A stretch of DNA of 64,000 nt, taken from Closterium sp. NIES-65 (taxonomy: Eukaryota > Streptophyta > Zygnematophyceae > Desmidiales > Closteriaceae). A model generated the notes under the pieces. That model did no database searches. It was not told where the DNA came from and saw only the letters and a program-made list of their open reading frames with translations. Numbering within the stretch: position 1 is the first letter of the stretch; every line of letters begins with the position of its first letter. The position numbers and the translations under genes are program-made. The DNA lies in contig CANXME010002665.1 in the NCBI GenBank assembly GCA_948144175.1, positions 62,001-126,000 on the forward strand, written 5' to 3'. Shown here piece by piece: positions 42,701 to 54,333 of this stretch.

Positions 42701-44226
42701 GAAGCCGACGCGGTACCTGAGAGCGCAGACTCACCAGTACCTGAGGACGCAGACGCACTGGCACCTAGAGCAACAGCCGCACTAGCACCTAGAGCAGTAG
42801 CCTCACCAGCACCTAGAGCAGCAGTCTCAATGCCCGGATCGGGCGGGAAACACCGGTAACAGTCATCCTCGTCACTATAAGTCACAGCATACATGGCAGC
42901 AAGAATAGCATCAAAGCCAAGATCAAAGATAGCTACACCTTCCCTAGACAGCTCTCCCCAGCGGGGGATCTCAGCGGCCTCCGGGAACTGGTGACGCCAA
43001 GCGTCCGTCAGGCGGCCAAAGCAACGCTAGGTGGAGTGGGCACCCCCACACTGCTCACCCGCGCGGTCGCCGGTGCGAAGGACGTAGGTGCACGGACCAA
43101 AACCCCCACCACGCAGACGCGCAGCGTACCACTCACGGAGCTGCTGAGGGGCGGGGATGTCCCGAGAACGCTGCTGCTGCTGCTGCTGGCGCTGACCACC
43201 ACCGGAGCCGCTCCGCTGCGAAGCGCCACCCCGACCAGCTCCAACTCCTCCACCACCGCCTCCTCCACCTCCGCCACCACCGCCGCCTCTGCTCCCACCG
43301 CTACCGCCTCCGCCGCCTCCGCCTCCACTGCTGCCACCGACACCTCCACCCCCGCCACCACTCCCACCGCCACCCCCACTCCCTCCGCCGCCTCCCCCGC
43401 CACCTCCACCACCCCCGCTAGCTCCACCCGCGCCCTTGCCCCCTTTGCCCTTGCCAGATCGGCGTCTCCCGCTAGGGGCAGACGCCGCACCGACCGACTC
43501 AAGACCAACAAGGTCGGCCGCAGCAGCAGAGGCGATAGAGGGCAAAAGGGGGGAAGGGGAACACCCCTCAAAGATGGGGGTGCGAGGGTCACCACGAGAG
43601 GCTCCTACAGCGACTATGCTCTTCTCCACTGCTAGGAGGGCCTTCTCTAGGAGGACAACAGTGAGAGTGGTGGGACAGACCGAGAGGAAGTGGTCCCTGA
43701 CTACACGAAGGGAGTCAGGGAGGCGGGTGACTATATATTAGAGAGTGATGTACATGGGGGGGGGGTTCTTGGCGCAGAACTCAGCAGGAAGCGCAGCACG
43801 GTAGCGAGTGTCACTAGTGCAGAGGTGCGTAATGAGGTCAGCGACTGTGGGAAAGGCAGCAAGATCAGGGAAGAGGTACGGCAGCATGAGGCGGCTCAGT
43901 GCAGCAGTGGCAGGGGAAGAGTAGCGCGCAACTACGGCGTCGTACAAGGTCTGAGCACTCTTGTACTGACTAAAGTGTGCGCGCTCAGTGGTAGGCAGGT
44001 GGCGACGCACAGCAAGACGTGCAGCAGCATCGCAAGTGGCCCACTGGGAGCGAACAGTGGCGTCGGCATCGGCAGCAGGGGCAGGGGAGGCACCAGAGGT
44101 GAGGTCAAAGAAGGAGAGACCGTCTGCCCTATCGCACTGTAGGAAAAGCTGCAGGTCATCTACCCAGACCTCAAAGTCAATGGCCCGACCCTCACCGTCA
44201 AAAGCGAGAACACTGGGGGTGGCCAT
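42701..44226 (-). pseudogene. gag: gag of copia F
   Basis: ATG at 44226 on the minus strand: M-A-T-P-S-V-L-A-F-D, W-V-D-D-L-Q-L-F-L, YDAVVARYSSPAT and RLMLPYLFPDLAAF. Glycine-rich tract at about 43200-43440; C-x13-C-x3-H-x4-C near 43035-43100. A G/C homopolymer lies near 43756 at the site where other copies also have one. Confidence 0.75.
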
Positions 44227-45078
44227 GATAGCAGTAGGCTAGTAGTGCTAACTGTAGGACAGGGGCAGTGCAGTGTCAGAAGCGCTGCTCTCACAGGACA
44301 GGGCGGTTCGGGCAGCTCGGCAGCACAGCAGCACGTCAACACGGCGGCTCGGGCGACTCGGGCGGCTCAGCAGCAACTGCGGCTCGGCGGCACCAGCGGC
44401 TCGGCTCCTCTGCGGCTCAGGCGGCTCGGGCGGCTCGGGCGGCTCGGGCGGCTCGGGCGGCTCGGGCGGTTCGGGCGGCTCGGGCGGCTCGGGCGGAACG
44501 GACGGCTCGGGCGGCTTGGGCGGCTCGGGCGGCTCGGGCGGCTCGGTAGGGCGGCGGGGCCGCAGCGAAGGGCGGCGGGGCCGCAGCGAAGGGCGGCGGG
44601 GCCGCAGCGAATGGCGGCGGGGCCGCAAGGTAGGCGCCGGGGCCGCAGCGAGAGGGGCGGCGGGGCCGTAGCGAAGGGCGGCGGAGCCGTAAGGTAGGCG
44701 GCGGGGCCGCAACGAGAGGGGCAGCGGGGGCGTAGCGAAGGGCGGCGGGGCCATAGCGAAGGGCGGCGAGGCCGCAAAGAAGGGCGGCGGGGCCGCAGCG
44801 AAGGGCGGCGGGGCCGCAGCGAAGGGCGGTGGGGCCGGGACAGGGCGGCGCCGGGGCCGTAGGGCGAGGCGACGGGGCCGTAGGGCTAGGCGACGGGGCC
44901 GCTAGGACGATGGGGCCGCCAGGGCGACGGGGCCGCTAGGGCAACGGGGCCGCTAGGGCGGCGCGACGCAGTGACAGAGAGGAGCGCGACTCGGGCTGAG
45001 CGCGCTCCGGGCAGGAAAAAAAAAATCGATGTGGTGGACCCTAGGCACAGTTCCCACTAGGGAACCTGCTCGATACCA
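44227..45078 (-). repeat. leader of copia F with GC-rich repeats
   Basis: GGCTCGGGC 9-mers (44410-44560) and GGGCGGCGGGGCCGCAGCGAA-type units of about 20 bp (44560-44960). Hairpin GTTCCC/GGGAAC at 45050-45065 beside the primer site. Confidence 0.75.
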
Positions 45079-45199
45079 TGAGAAAACTGAAACGAGAATG
45101 ATTGACTAAGGAACCAAAGTGATACAAATATGCAACCCTAGAAATGTGTACCCCATATAGGCTACCCCACTATAGCCTACACAACATTATAATTTGTCA
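45079..45199 (-). repeat. 5' LTR of copia F
   Basis: 121 bp, followed by GCCTT at 45200-45204. Confidence 0.9.
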
Positions 45200-46370
45200 G
45201 CCTTTCCCACAGTCGCTGACCTCATTACGCACCTCCGCACTAGTGACACTCGCTACCGCGCTGCGCTTCCTGCTGAGTTCTGCGCCAAGAACCCCCCCCC
45301 CCCCCCCCCCCCCCGATGTACATCACCCTCTACTACATAGTCACCCGGCTCTTTGACTCTCTTCGCTTAGTCAGGGACCACTTCCTCTCAGTTTGCCCCA
45401 CCACTCTCACCGTTGACCTCCTCGAGGAGTGCCTCCTAGCAGCAGAGAAGAGCATAGTAGCTGTAGGAGCCTCTCGTGGTAACCCTCGCACCCCCGTCTT
45501 TGAGGGGTGTTCCCCCTCCCCCCTCTTGCCCTCTGTTGCTTCTGCTATTGCTGCTAACCTCGTTGGTTCTACGGGGTCGGCGCTGCGTCAGCCCCTAGCG
45601 GGAGATGCCGCACCGGCAAGGGCAAGGGGGGCAAGGGAACTGGAGGGGCTAGCGGGGGCGGTGGAGGTGGTGGTGGAGGCAGTGGAGGGAGTGGGGGTGG
45701 AGGTGGGAGTGGTGGCGGGGGTGGCGGCGGCGGTGGCAGCAGTGGAGGCGGAGCAGGCGGTGGTGGTGGCGGAGGGAGCGGAGGCGGCGGAGGTGGCGGA
45801 GGAGGCGGAGGTGGCGGAGGCGGCGGAGGCGGCACCGGCAGCGGCGGTGGAGCTGGTCGCGACTCTGCACAGAGGAGTGGGTCCGGTGGTGGTCCGCGCC
45901 AGCACCAGCAGCGCGGTCGTGAGACCGTGTCCCCTCAGCAGCTTCGTGAGTGATACGCTGCGCGTCAGGGTGGTGGGGGTACTGGTCCCTGCACTTACGT
46001 CCTCCGTACCGGCGACCGAGCTGGTGAGCAGTGCGGGGGCCCGCACTCCACCCAGCGCTGCTTCGGCCGCCTGACGGATGCGTGGCGTCATCAGTTCCTT
46101 GAGGCGTCAGAGATCCCTCGCTGGGGAGATCTGTCTAGGGCGGGGGTTGCCATCTTTGATCTTGACTATGATGCTATCCTTGCTGCCATGTATGCTGTGA
46201 CTACTAGTGTTGAGGGTGACTGTTACCTGTGTGTACCGCCTGACCCGGGCATTGAGGCTACTGCTCTAGGTGCTGGTGAGGCTGCTGCTCTAGGTGCTAG
46301 TGCGTCTGCTGCCCCAGGTGCTAGTGCGTTTTCTGCCCCAGGTGCTGGTGAGTCTGCTCTCTAAGGTACT
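45200..46370 (+). pseudogene. gag: gag rear part of copia E
   Basis: Resumes with FPTVADLITHLRTSDTRYRAA, then a C-homopolymer (about 45292-45314), a YITLYYIVTRL stretch, a glycine-rich tract (45650-45850) and the C-x13-C-x3-H-x4-C motif near 45990-46060. Confidence 0.75.
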
Positions 46371-47790
46371 ACGTCGCCTCAGGCCTTACACACCTTCACC
46401 CTTGACTCGGGTGCGTCCCGCTCCTTCATTCGAGACCGCACCACGCTTACGCCGCTTAGTCAGCCGGTTGCAGTCTCCCTGGCGGACCCCTCTGGGGGTC
46501 CTGTCCTTGCTAGCGTCTCCACTGTCTTACCGTGCCCGGCAGCCCCCTCTGACACCCTGTCAGGTCTCTACCTCCCCTCGTTCTCTATGAGTGGAGCGGA
46601 CCTACAGGATAGGGGGGTTGACCAGTTCACTCCTGCGAGTCAGCGGGTGACCCACTGCACGTGTGCTCGGACAGGCCGACACTTGGCCACGTTCACCCGT
46701 CGACCAGGGTCGAGCCTGTACACCCTTACTTCTGAGTCTCCTCCGGCTGCTGAGTCTGGCCAGGTAGCTTCGTCGAGTCAGGTGTTTGCTGCAGCGTCCA
46801 GGTCTGATCCTGAGTCTGCTCCCTGCTCGTGTCGTCTACTGTCCCACCAGAATCTCCTATGGTACCACCGCCTTGGTCACCCCTCCCTGCCTCGTCTCCG
46901 AGGCATGGCCTCCCGTGTCCTTGTCTCTGGTCTCCCCAGGTCTCTCCCTCCCGTACCTCCAGGGCTTGGCCCTACCTGCGTCCCCTGCGTTGAGGGGCGA
47001 CAGCGCGCAGCCCCTCACTCCTCCGAGTATTCTCCGACAGACTCTCCACATGGACGTGTGGGGCCCCGCCTGCGTCCGTGGACAAGGTCATGAGCGTTAC
47101 TTCCTGTTGGTGGTTGACGACTTCTCGCGTTACACCACAGTCTTCCCCTTGCGCAGCAAGGGTGACATCACTGAGGTGTTGATCGACTGGATCCGCGCAG
47201 CTCGTCTCCAGCTCTGGGAGAGTTTCGGCTCGGACTTTCCTGTTCTACGTCTGCCCTCTGACAGAGGCGGGGAGTTTTCCTCTGCCCGTCTGGGAGCCTT
47301 CTGTCGTGCATAGGGCATCGGCCAGACCTTCACGCTTCCGGCCTCTCCACAGCAAAATGGGATTGCTGAGCGCCGCATTGGCATGGTCATGGACGTTGCT
47401 CGTACGTCCATGATGCATGCGGCTGCCCCCCATTTTCTGTGGCTGTTTACGGTTCAGTACGTAGCGCATCAGCTCAACCTTCAGCCCCGGGTCTCCTTGC
47501 CAAAGACCTCCCCCACCTTGCGGTGGACGGGGAAGGTTGGCGATGCGTCTGTGTTTCGGGTCTGGGGATCTCGGGCGTTTGTCCGCGACTTGTCTGCAGA
47601 CAAGCTGTCCCCCCGTGCTGTTCCTTGCGTCTTCCTTAGCTTCCCCTCTGACGCGCCTGGTTGGCAGTTTTACCACCCCACCTCGCGCCGTGTTCTGTCC
47701 TCCCAGGACGTCACCTTTGACGAGACGGTACCTTACTACCGTCTCTTCCCTTACCGCACTGCGCCCCTTCCCCTGCCCCCGCTCTTCCTT
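46371..47790 (+). pseudogene. pol: protease and integrase of copia E
   Basis: FTLDSGASRSF near 46400, H-R-L-G-H near 46870, C-V-P-C-V-E-G near 46975, HMDVWGPACV near 47047, VVDDFSRYTTVFPL near 47112, SDRGGEFSS near 47260, QQNGIAERR near 47350 and WGSRAFVRD near 47560. Broken. Confidence 0.75.
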
Positions 47791-47869
47791 GCGCCATGTC
47801 CTCCTCTGGTAGACCCCCTCCCCCCTCAGGGTCCTGCCCCGCCAGGTGTGTCTCGGGTAGACGCAGTCG

Positions 47870-48470
47870 AGCGTGTCGAGGTAGCTGTTGACTCTGGTGC
47901 TATTAGAGCTGCTGAGCCTGCAGGTGCCGGGTCTGGCGGGGCTGAGTCTGGGGGTGCTGAGCCTGGGGGTGCTGAGTTAGGGACTGCGGAGCCTAGGGAT
48001 GCGGAGCCTGGGGGCGCTGGGTCTGCTCGTGTGGCCGCCGGCGGTGCTTCGTCGAGGCGGGAGCCACTCTCTCCACAGGAGCTGCGCGAGTGGTTTGCCC
48101 GGCGCTGGAGCCGTGCTGCTGGAGCTGGAGGTACTACTGTTGCTGCTGGTCCCGGAGGTGCTCGTACTTGAGGTACTGGAGCTGCTGGGACAGGGGGTGC
48201 TGCTGGGGCTGCTAGAGTTGGTCTTGCTAGAGCTACTGGCGGTACTGGAGCTGCCGGTCCTGCTGGAGTTGGTGCTGCTGGAGCTGCTGGAGCTGGAGCT
48301 GCTGGGGGTGTTGGCACTAGTGTTTCTGCTGGCGCTGGTGCGTCTGAGGGTGCTGGAGTTGGCGCTGTTGGAGCTGGAGGTGCTGCTGGCGCTGGTGCTG
48401 CCGCTGGGGGTACAGGTGTTGTCCTTGCTGGCTCTGGAGGAGCTGCGCGGCCGAGGCCGTACTTCTTTCC
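47870..48470 (+). repeat. linker repeats of copia E
   Basis: Short G-A-E-P-G run (47900-48020), then the CTGGAGCTGCTG-type Gly/Ala block (48110-48440). Confidence 0.65.
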
Positions 48471-48719
48471 ACTCCTTGAGCAGGTTCTTGGTCTCCCGCC
48501 CTCTACTGGTCCTGCTCTTCCCTTAGAGTGTCCGCAGCCTGTCCAGTCGCAGTCACAGTTACAGACCGCCTCCCCCCTTCCTGCTCCTTCTCCCTACACT
48601 TGTCCTACTGGAGGTCTTGCTGAGCCTTGTGAGCCTGCGTCTCGTCCTGCGTCGCCTGTTCGTGCTGCTCGTACTAGTGGTCGTGCTTCGCGTCCGCGTC
48701 CTTTTGCGGTCCCAGGCAC

Positions 48720-50712
48720 AGACCAGATGGCACTGCGTCCTTCCACTGCTCCTCTACGAGTCCCGTTGCCGTCTCCTCCAGAGTCCTCTCTTCCTGTTCT
48801 TGCTGACCTGGAGTCTGACTCTCTAAGTGCTGCCAGTCCTACTGTCACGCGTCTCCTGGCCACTGTTGTCACTGACCCTTCCTTTGAGTCCACTGCTGCG
48901 TCTGCCCTAGTTGCTGAGCTTGTCGACTTTGCTGCTCGCTGTCGTCAAGACTACACTGCTAGTCTTGTTGCTGAGTCTGAGTCTGTCTGTCCTACGTCTG
49001 TCGAGGGTGAGTGTGCTCTTAGCATGGACGTCCTTGAGGACAGGCAGGAGGAGTTCCGATGTTTTGCTGCTGCTTCGCCTCATCTCGTGTCCACGCTGAT
49101 TGCCCATGAGGGAGACCCGGATGCACCAAACATCCCGACTCCTCGATCGTACGCTGAGGCGATCGAGGGTCCCTACTCCTCACAGTGGCAGTCAGCCATG
49201 CACGCAGAGATGGCTTCCTGGAAGTCCACAGGCACCTACGTCGACGAGGTTCTTCCACCTGGGGCGAACATCGTCAGTGGCATGTGGATTTTCAGGGTGA
49301 AGCGGCCGCCGGGTTCTCCGCCTGTCTTCAAGGCGCGTTACGTGGCTCGAGGCTTCAGTCAGCGGCAGGGAGTTGACTACTTTCAGACCTTCTCTCCCAC
49401 CCCGTAGATGACCACTCTTCGGGTGCTGCTGCACATAGCCACTCAGCGCGACTACGAGCTTCACTCTCTTGACTTCAGCACAGCTTTCCTGCAGGGCAGC
49501 CTGCATGAGGAGATCTGGCTGCGCCGCCCACCTGGCTTCACTGGGTCGTTTCCTCCTGGTACCCAGTGGAGCCTCCGGCGGCCAGTCTACGGTCTCCGCC
49601 AGGCTCCCTGTGAGTGGCACGACACACTGAGGACTACACTTGCGGCTCTTGGGTTTGCTCCTTCTACTGCCGACACGTCGTTGTTTCTGCGCACCGACAC
49701 CTCTTTGTCGCCGTTCTACACCCTCGTGCACGTCGACGACTTGGTCTTTGCCACTGCTGACACTACTGGACTCGCCCACGTGAAGTCCGAGCTGCAGAAG
49801 ATACACACGTGCACAGACCTGGGTGAACTGCGCAGCTACCTTGGCTTGCAGATCACCCGGGACAGAGCACAGCGCACCATTACCCTGACTCAGTCACACA
49901 TGGTGCAGCAGGTCCTTCAGCGCTTCGACTTCACATACTCCTCGCCTCAGGCCACTCCTCTGTCTACTCGCCACTCGCTCTCAGCTCTGCCTTTGGATGA
50001 GTCCGTAGAGTCGAGTGGCCCGTACCCAGAGCTTGTTGGCTGCCTCATGTACCTGATGACCTGCACACGACCTGACCTTGCATACCCTCTTAGCATCTTG
50101 GCACGCTATGTTGCTCCTTGCAGACACTGACCAGAGCACATGGCTGCAGCGAAGAGGGTGTTGCGCTACTTGTGCAGTACGTCGGGCATGGGGCTAGTGC
50201 TTGGAGGGCGAAGTCAAGTGGTCCTTACAGGTCATGCTGGCGCTTCTTGGGCTGACGACCGGGCTCTGCAGTGGTCGTCACAGGGTTACACCTTCAGCCT
50301 TGGCTCTGGCTCTGTTTCGTGGCGGTCTACCCACCCGTCTTCTGTTCTCAGCTCCAGCTATGAGGCTGAGATCTACGCGGAGGCCATGGCTGCACAGGAG
50401 CTATGCTGGCTCACCTACCTGCTGACTGACCTAGGAGAGCCGCCTCGTTCTCCTCCAGTTTTGTACGTAGACAACAAGTCCATGCTGGCCTTGTGTCGGG
50501 AGCACAGACTGGAGCACAGAACGAAGCACATTGCTCTTCGCTACTTCCTTGCTCGTGAGCTGCAGCAGCGTGGTCAGCTGCGCCCTGCTTACGTGGCCTC
50601 TGAGGCCAACACTGCTGATATCTTTACCAAGGCACTTCCGCCTTGTGATCATCAGCGCTTCTGTACGATGTTAGGTCTTGTGCCTACTTGGCCTCACTTG
50701 CTCACTTCTTGA
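48720..50712 (+). pseudogene. pol: RT and RNase H of copia E
   Basis: SLPVLADLESDSL near 48790, KSTGTYVDEV near 49220, SGMWIFRVKRPPG, a VDD catalytic site near 49730, YLGLQITRDRA near 49840, RNase H from about 50190 with EAEIYAEAM near 50360 and YVDNKSMLAL near 50465; end at 50712. Broken. The 3' untranslated part is 50713-50886. Confidence 0.75.
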
Positions 50713-50886
50713 CCTTGCTTGTACTGTGATCTTTCTATACCTGCACTTGCTTGTTTACCTTTATATATGATCTTGCATGTGAAGTGGCCTTTTGGCCTTG
50801 CTCTTGTGCTCGGATTGTGTGGTGACGTTGTGATCCACCCTGAGCTTGCTTTGCTTTGCTTGACTGGTCTTGTGACCTCTTGTTCT

Positions 50887-50907
50887 CCCCCACTTTGCCT
50901 ATGGGGG
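50887..50907 (+). promoter_or_regulatory. polypurine-tract hairpin of copia E
   Basis: CCCCCA/TGGGGG stem with CTTTGCCTA loop, two bases before the 3' LTR. Confidence 0.6.
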
Positions 50908-50909
50908 TG

Positions 50910-51033
50910 TGTCAAACTCATATTATATAGTTTGTGTAGGCTATAGTGGGGTAGACACTATGGGGTACAGTTTCCTAGGGTTTCCTACTTGTACCCAACC
51001 TTGTGCTAGTTCATTCATTCCTCATTCTTCACA
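50910..51033 (+). repeat. 3' LTR of copia E
   Basis: 124 bp, followed by GAAAG. Confidence 0.9.
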
Positions 51034-51695
51034 GAAAGGGGCACGAGGGTCACCACGAGAGGCTCCTACAACGACTATACTCTTTTGAGCTGCAAGGAGG
51101 CGCTCCTCGAGGTCAACGATGAGCGTGGTGGGGCAAAGGGAGATGAAGTGGTCCCTGACCGAGCGAAGGGAGTCAGGGAGCCGGGTGACAAGGTAGTAGA
51201 GAGTGATGTACATAGGGGGGGGGGGGGGGGGGTGTTCGCGGCGCAAAACTCGGCAGGAAGCGCAGCGCGGTAGTGGGTGTCACTAGTTTGGAGGTGCGTA
51301 ATGAGGTCAGCGACTGTGGCAAAAGCAGCTAGGTCAGGGAACAGGTACGGCAGCATGAGGTGGCTAAGGGCAGCAGTGGCAGGGGAGGAGTAGCGCACAA
51401 AAACAGCGCCGTACAGAGTCCTAGCGGTCTTGTACTGGCTAAAGTGCGCGCGCTCAGCAGACGGCAGGTGACTATGAATAGCAAGACGGGCAGCAGCATC
51501 GCGCGTGGTCCATTGCGAGCGAACAACACTGTCAGCTTCGGCAGCAGGTGCAGCAGAGGCGCCAGACGTAAGACCAAAAAGCGAGACTCCGTCCTTGCTA
51601 TCGCACTTCGGAAACAGCTGCAGATCATCGACCCAGACCTCGAAATCAACTGCCCGACCCTCAGCATCGAAGGTAAGTACATTAGAGGTAGCCAT
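51034..51695 (-). pseudogene. gag: gag front part of copia D
   Basis: ATG at 51695 on the minus strand: M-A-T-S-N-V-L-T-F-D, W-V-D-D-L-Q-L-F, HLPSAERAHFSQYKTA, SHLMLPYLFPDLAAF. It holds a G-homopolymer near 51216-51232 at the same site as in the other copies. CTACTG-like codons precede the ATG (51700-51740), as in C. Confidence 0.75.
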
Positions 51696-51746
51696 GACAG
51701 CTGTAGCAGTAGCAGTAGCAGTAGCAGCAGAAGCAGTAGCAAGAGC

Positions 51747-51879
51747 TGTGAGAATGAGGAATGAATGGAAGGGGGGGGTTTCACTAGCAAGCAGTTGAGT
51801 ACATATAGCAAACCCTAAATTGGGCTGTACTCACTATTGAGTACCCCACTGCAGGCTAGACAAACATAACATTGTGACG
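51747..51879 (-). repeat. 3' LTR of element H
   Basis: 133 bp, preceded by AGAGC. Confidence 0.85.
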
Positions 51880-52099
51880 CACCCCCATAGCCAAAGTGGG
51901 GTGTAATCAGCACAACAAGCAAGCAAAAAACACAAGATCTTGGTGGATCACAATGTCACCACACAATCTGAGCACAAGTACAAGAAGCAACAGTTTAAAG
52001 TTCACAAATGTAAGCAAATCTAGAGGCTATCACCGAGGGCAAGTGTGGAGGAGGAGGGACTATGAGAGGAGAGGAGGTAGTGGGCGGCAGCTAAAGCTG

Positions 52100-52330
52100 C
52101 TGGCACACGGCGCAACTAGAGCAACTGGCACACGGGCAACTGGAGCAACTGGCACACTGGCAACTGGAGCAACTGGCACACGGGCTACTGGAGTAACTGG
52201 CTCCGCGGCTAACTCTGAGCTGCAGGAGCAACGGACTCACGGGCGACTGGAGCAACTGGCTCACGGGCGACTGGCGCAACGGGCTCACGGGCGACTGGCG
52301 CAATGGTCTCACAGGCGACTGGAGCTGCGG
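52100..52330 (+). repeat. short tandem repeats in element H
   Basis: About ten degenerate units of 22-24 bp with the core CAACTGGCACACGGGCAACTGG. A weaker relative of the same motif is in element B near 10820-10960. Confidence 0.7.
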
Positions 52331-52819
52331 GCTTTACGGCGGCCACCCCCTTTCAACCTCCCCAAACTATCCCACCCCCCTTTCACACACCCCCTGCTGC
52401 ACCCTAGGTTCACTCACACCCCACCCCCTAGCACCACTCCGTCGACTCCCACACACCCACCCCCCTCAGCGGCAGCTGCAGCAGTGGGAGACAGAGGAGG
52501 AGGAGGAGCAGGGGAGACCCCACACCCGCCACCCCCTACTCGCCACCCCCAAACCCTTAACACAGGGCAGGGCGGGATGGCGGGTAGGGAGGTTACGAGG
52601 GGGGGGGGGGGGGGGGGGGGGGACGCGCGGCCTCCCAGGGCGCCAAAACAGGCGGCAGAAGGGGCGACGCTCGCCCCCCCCCCCCTCGGTCGCCCCTCCC
52701 GTCGCCTGTCGAGGCGACCTGAGGGGGCCGCGCGGGGGGTGGCGGTGCACGGGTCCCCGGTGCGCCGCGCCAGGCGACGGAGCATGGCCGGGGCGGGGCC
52801 GGGGCAGGGTCGGGGCAGG

Positions 52820-53180
52820 GAAGGGGCAGGGCCGGGGCGAGGCCGTGACGGGGCCGCAAAGGGCGGCAACGGGGCCGCGAGGGGCGGCGACGGGGCCGCG
52901 AGGGGCGGCGACAGGGCCGCTAGGGGCGGCGACGGGGCCGCAAAGGGGCCGCGAGGGGCCTGGAAGGGTGGCGACGAGGCCGCTAGAGGCGGCGACGGGG
53001 CCGCGGAGGGGCCGCGAGGGGCCTCGAAGGGCGGCGACGGGGCGGCTAGGGGCGGCGACGGGGCCACGAAGGGGGCCGTGAGGGGCCTGGAAGGGCGGCG
53101 ACGGGGCCGCTAGGAGCGGCGACGGGGCCGCTAAGGGTGGCCCGAGGGGCCGTGAGAGGGGCCTCTAGGAGGGCTCGACA
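52820..53180 (-). repeat. copia-leader-like GC repeats in element H
   Basis: GGGGCCGCGAGGGGCGGCGAC-type units of about 21 bp, the reverse-complement style of the leader repeats in A and E, at the same place relative to the primer site. Confidence 0.7.
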
Positions 53181-53286
53181 AGAGGGCGGCCAACGGGGCG
53201 CGCCTCAGGCAGGGCAGAAAAAAAAAAATAGCGAAGTGGTGGGCCCTAGGAAGGAATAGTCCCAGGAGGGAACGAGCTCTATACCA

Positions 53287-53421
53287 TGTGAAGAATGAGG
53301 AATGAATGGAAGGGGGGGGAGTTCACTAGCAAGCAGTTGAGTACATATAGCAAACCCTAAATTGGGCTGTACTCACTATTGAGTACCCCACTACAGGCTA
53401 GACAAACATAACATTCTGACA
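53287..53421 (-). repeat. 5' LTR of element H
   Basis: 135 bp, followed by AGAGC. Confidence 0.85.
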
Positions 53422-54215
53422 AGAGCAGCGCGACTCGGCAGTTCGGCGCGGCCCAGCAGGGCGGCGCGGCTCGGCAAGGCTGCGCGGCTCGGCAAGGCGG
53501 CGCGGGTGCAGCAGTGCGCTTACCAGGGCGAGTTTGGGGTAGGGCTGCAGCTGGAAGGGCAAGGCCGTGCCGCGCCGGCAGGTCAGGGCTGCGTCAGGCA
53601 GGGCCGCGACGAGGCGGCAGTGTAGGGCGGCGACGCGGGCGCAGGGTAGGGCCGCAGCGACGGCGGCTGTAGGCAGGGCCGCAACAGCGGCGGTAGGCTG
53701 GGTCGCGGCGGCGGCAGGCAGGGCCGCGACGGCAGCACGCAGGGCCGCGATAGCAGGGCGACTTCAGGGAGGATCGCGACGGCAGGGGGGCAGGGCCGCG
53801 ACAGCAGGGCGGTAGGGCCGCTACGGCAGGGCAGGGCCGCGACGGCTTCAGGTAGGGCCGCTACGGCAGGGCAGCAGGGCCGCGATGGCCTGGCGGCAGG
53901 GCCGCGATGGCAGGGCGGCAGGGCGGCAGGGCCGCAACGGCAAGGCGGCACGGCCGCGGCGGTAGGGCGGTAGGGCCGCGACGGCTTCAACAGGGCCGCG
54001 GCGGCAGGGGTCGCGACGGCAGGGGCCGCGACGGCAGGGTTGCGATAGCGCAAGGCAGGGCCGCGACGGCAGGATAGGCGCACAGGGCGCAGGTGAGGGA
54101 GGCGCGAGGCGCGCGACAGGGGTAGGAGCGCGCTTCGGGTAGGGCAGGAAAAAAAAAATAAGTGGTGGGCCCTTAAAAAAAAAAACGGTCCCACTATGGA
54201 ACCCGCTCTATACCA
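53422..54215 (-). repeat. leader of copia D with GC-rich repeats
   Basis: GGCAGGGCCGCGACGGCAGGG-type units of about 15-20 bp over 53430-54110; A-runs and the primer-site region lie near 54150-54215. No gene is evident. Confidence 0.7.
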
Positions 54216-54333
54216 TGTGAGAATAGTACGAGGAATTAGTGAACTAGGAAGGAGGTGGGTACAAGTATGAAAACCTAAAAGAGTTGTACCCCATATTGTC
54301 TACCCCACTACAGCCTACAATATAGTTCTGACA
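54216..54333 (-). repeat. 5' LTR of copia D
   Basis: 118 bp, paired with 24195-24312. Confidence 0.85.

Larger units (their letters stand above)
37880..45199 (-). mobile_element. Ty1/copia element F nested in copia E
   Basis: 121-bp LTRs (37880-38000 and 45079-45199) differ at about 4 sites. GCCTT at 37875-37879 and 45200-45204 is the target duplication. The primer-site variant, read on the minus strand, is next to 45078. 7.3 kb, complete in layout. It must be younger than E, yet its LTRs differ slightly more than those of E (4/121 against 3/124), which is within chance for such short LTRs. Broken, with several breaks. Confidence 0.9.
36377..51033 (+). mobile_element. Ty1/copia element E, containing copia F
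   Basis: 124-bp LTRs (36377-36500 and 50910-51033) differ at about 3 sites. GAAAG at 36372-36376 and 51034-51038 is the target duplication, in the gag of copia D. Without F it is about 7.3 kb. Domain order is typical copia. Gag is divided by F (37880-45199). It is broken, with several breaks apart from that insertion. Closely related to A, I, F and K. Confidence 0.9.
51747..53421 (-). mobile_element. non-coding LTR element H, same family as B
   Basis: 1,675 bp. LTRs are 51747-51879 and 53287-53421 (133 and 135 bp, a few differences). AGAGC at 51742-51746 and 53422-53426 is the target duplication. The primer-site region lies just left of 53287, and a polypurine hairpin of the copia type follows 51879. 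The inside holds 23-bp-type repeats (52100-52330), a part shared with B (52570-52680) and copia-leader-like GC repeats (52820-53180), but no gag or pol. It looks structurally whole as a non-autonomous element. Confidence 0.85.
24195..54333 (-). mobile_element. Ty1/copia element D, split by C, E and H
   Basis: 118-bp LTRs at 24195-24312 (3') and 54216-54333 (5') differ at about 4 sites. Own segments are 24195-25289, 32641-36376, 51034-51746 and 53422-54333, about 6.4 kb. The joins are set by the GAGGA, GAAAG and AGAGC duplications of the three inserts, and domains run in order across them. The flanks GCGGT and CTGGT match only in part, so its own duplication is decayed or was never perfect. 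It sits in the gag of gypsy G0. Broken, with several breaks beyond the insertions. Confidence 0.85.

Noticed and set aside
51896-53113. 405-codon plus-strand frame
   Set aside because: It lies antisense in non-coding element H and is made of tandem repeats and GC-rich tracts; no domain is visible.
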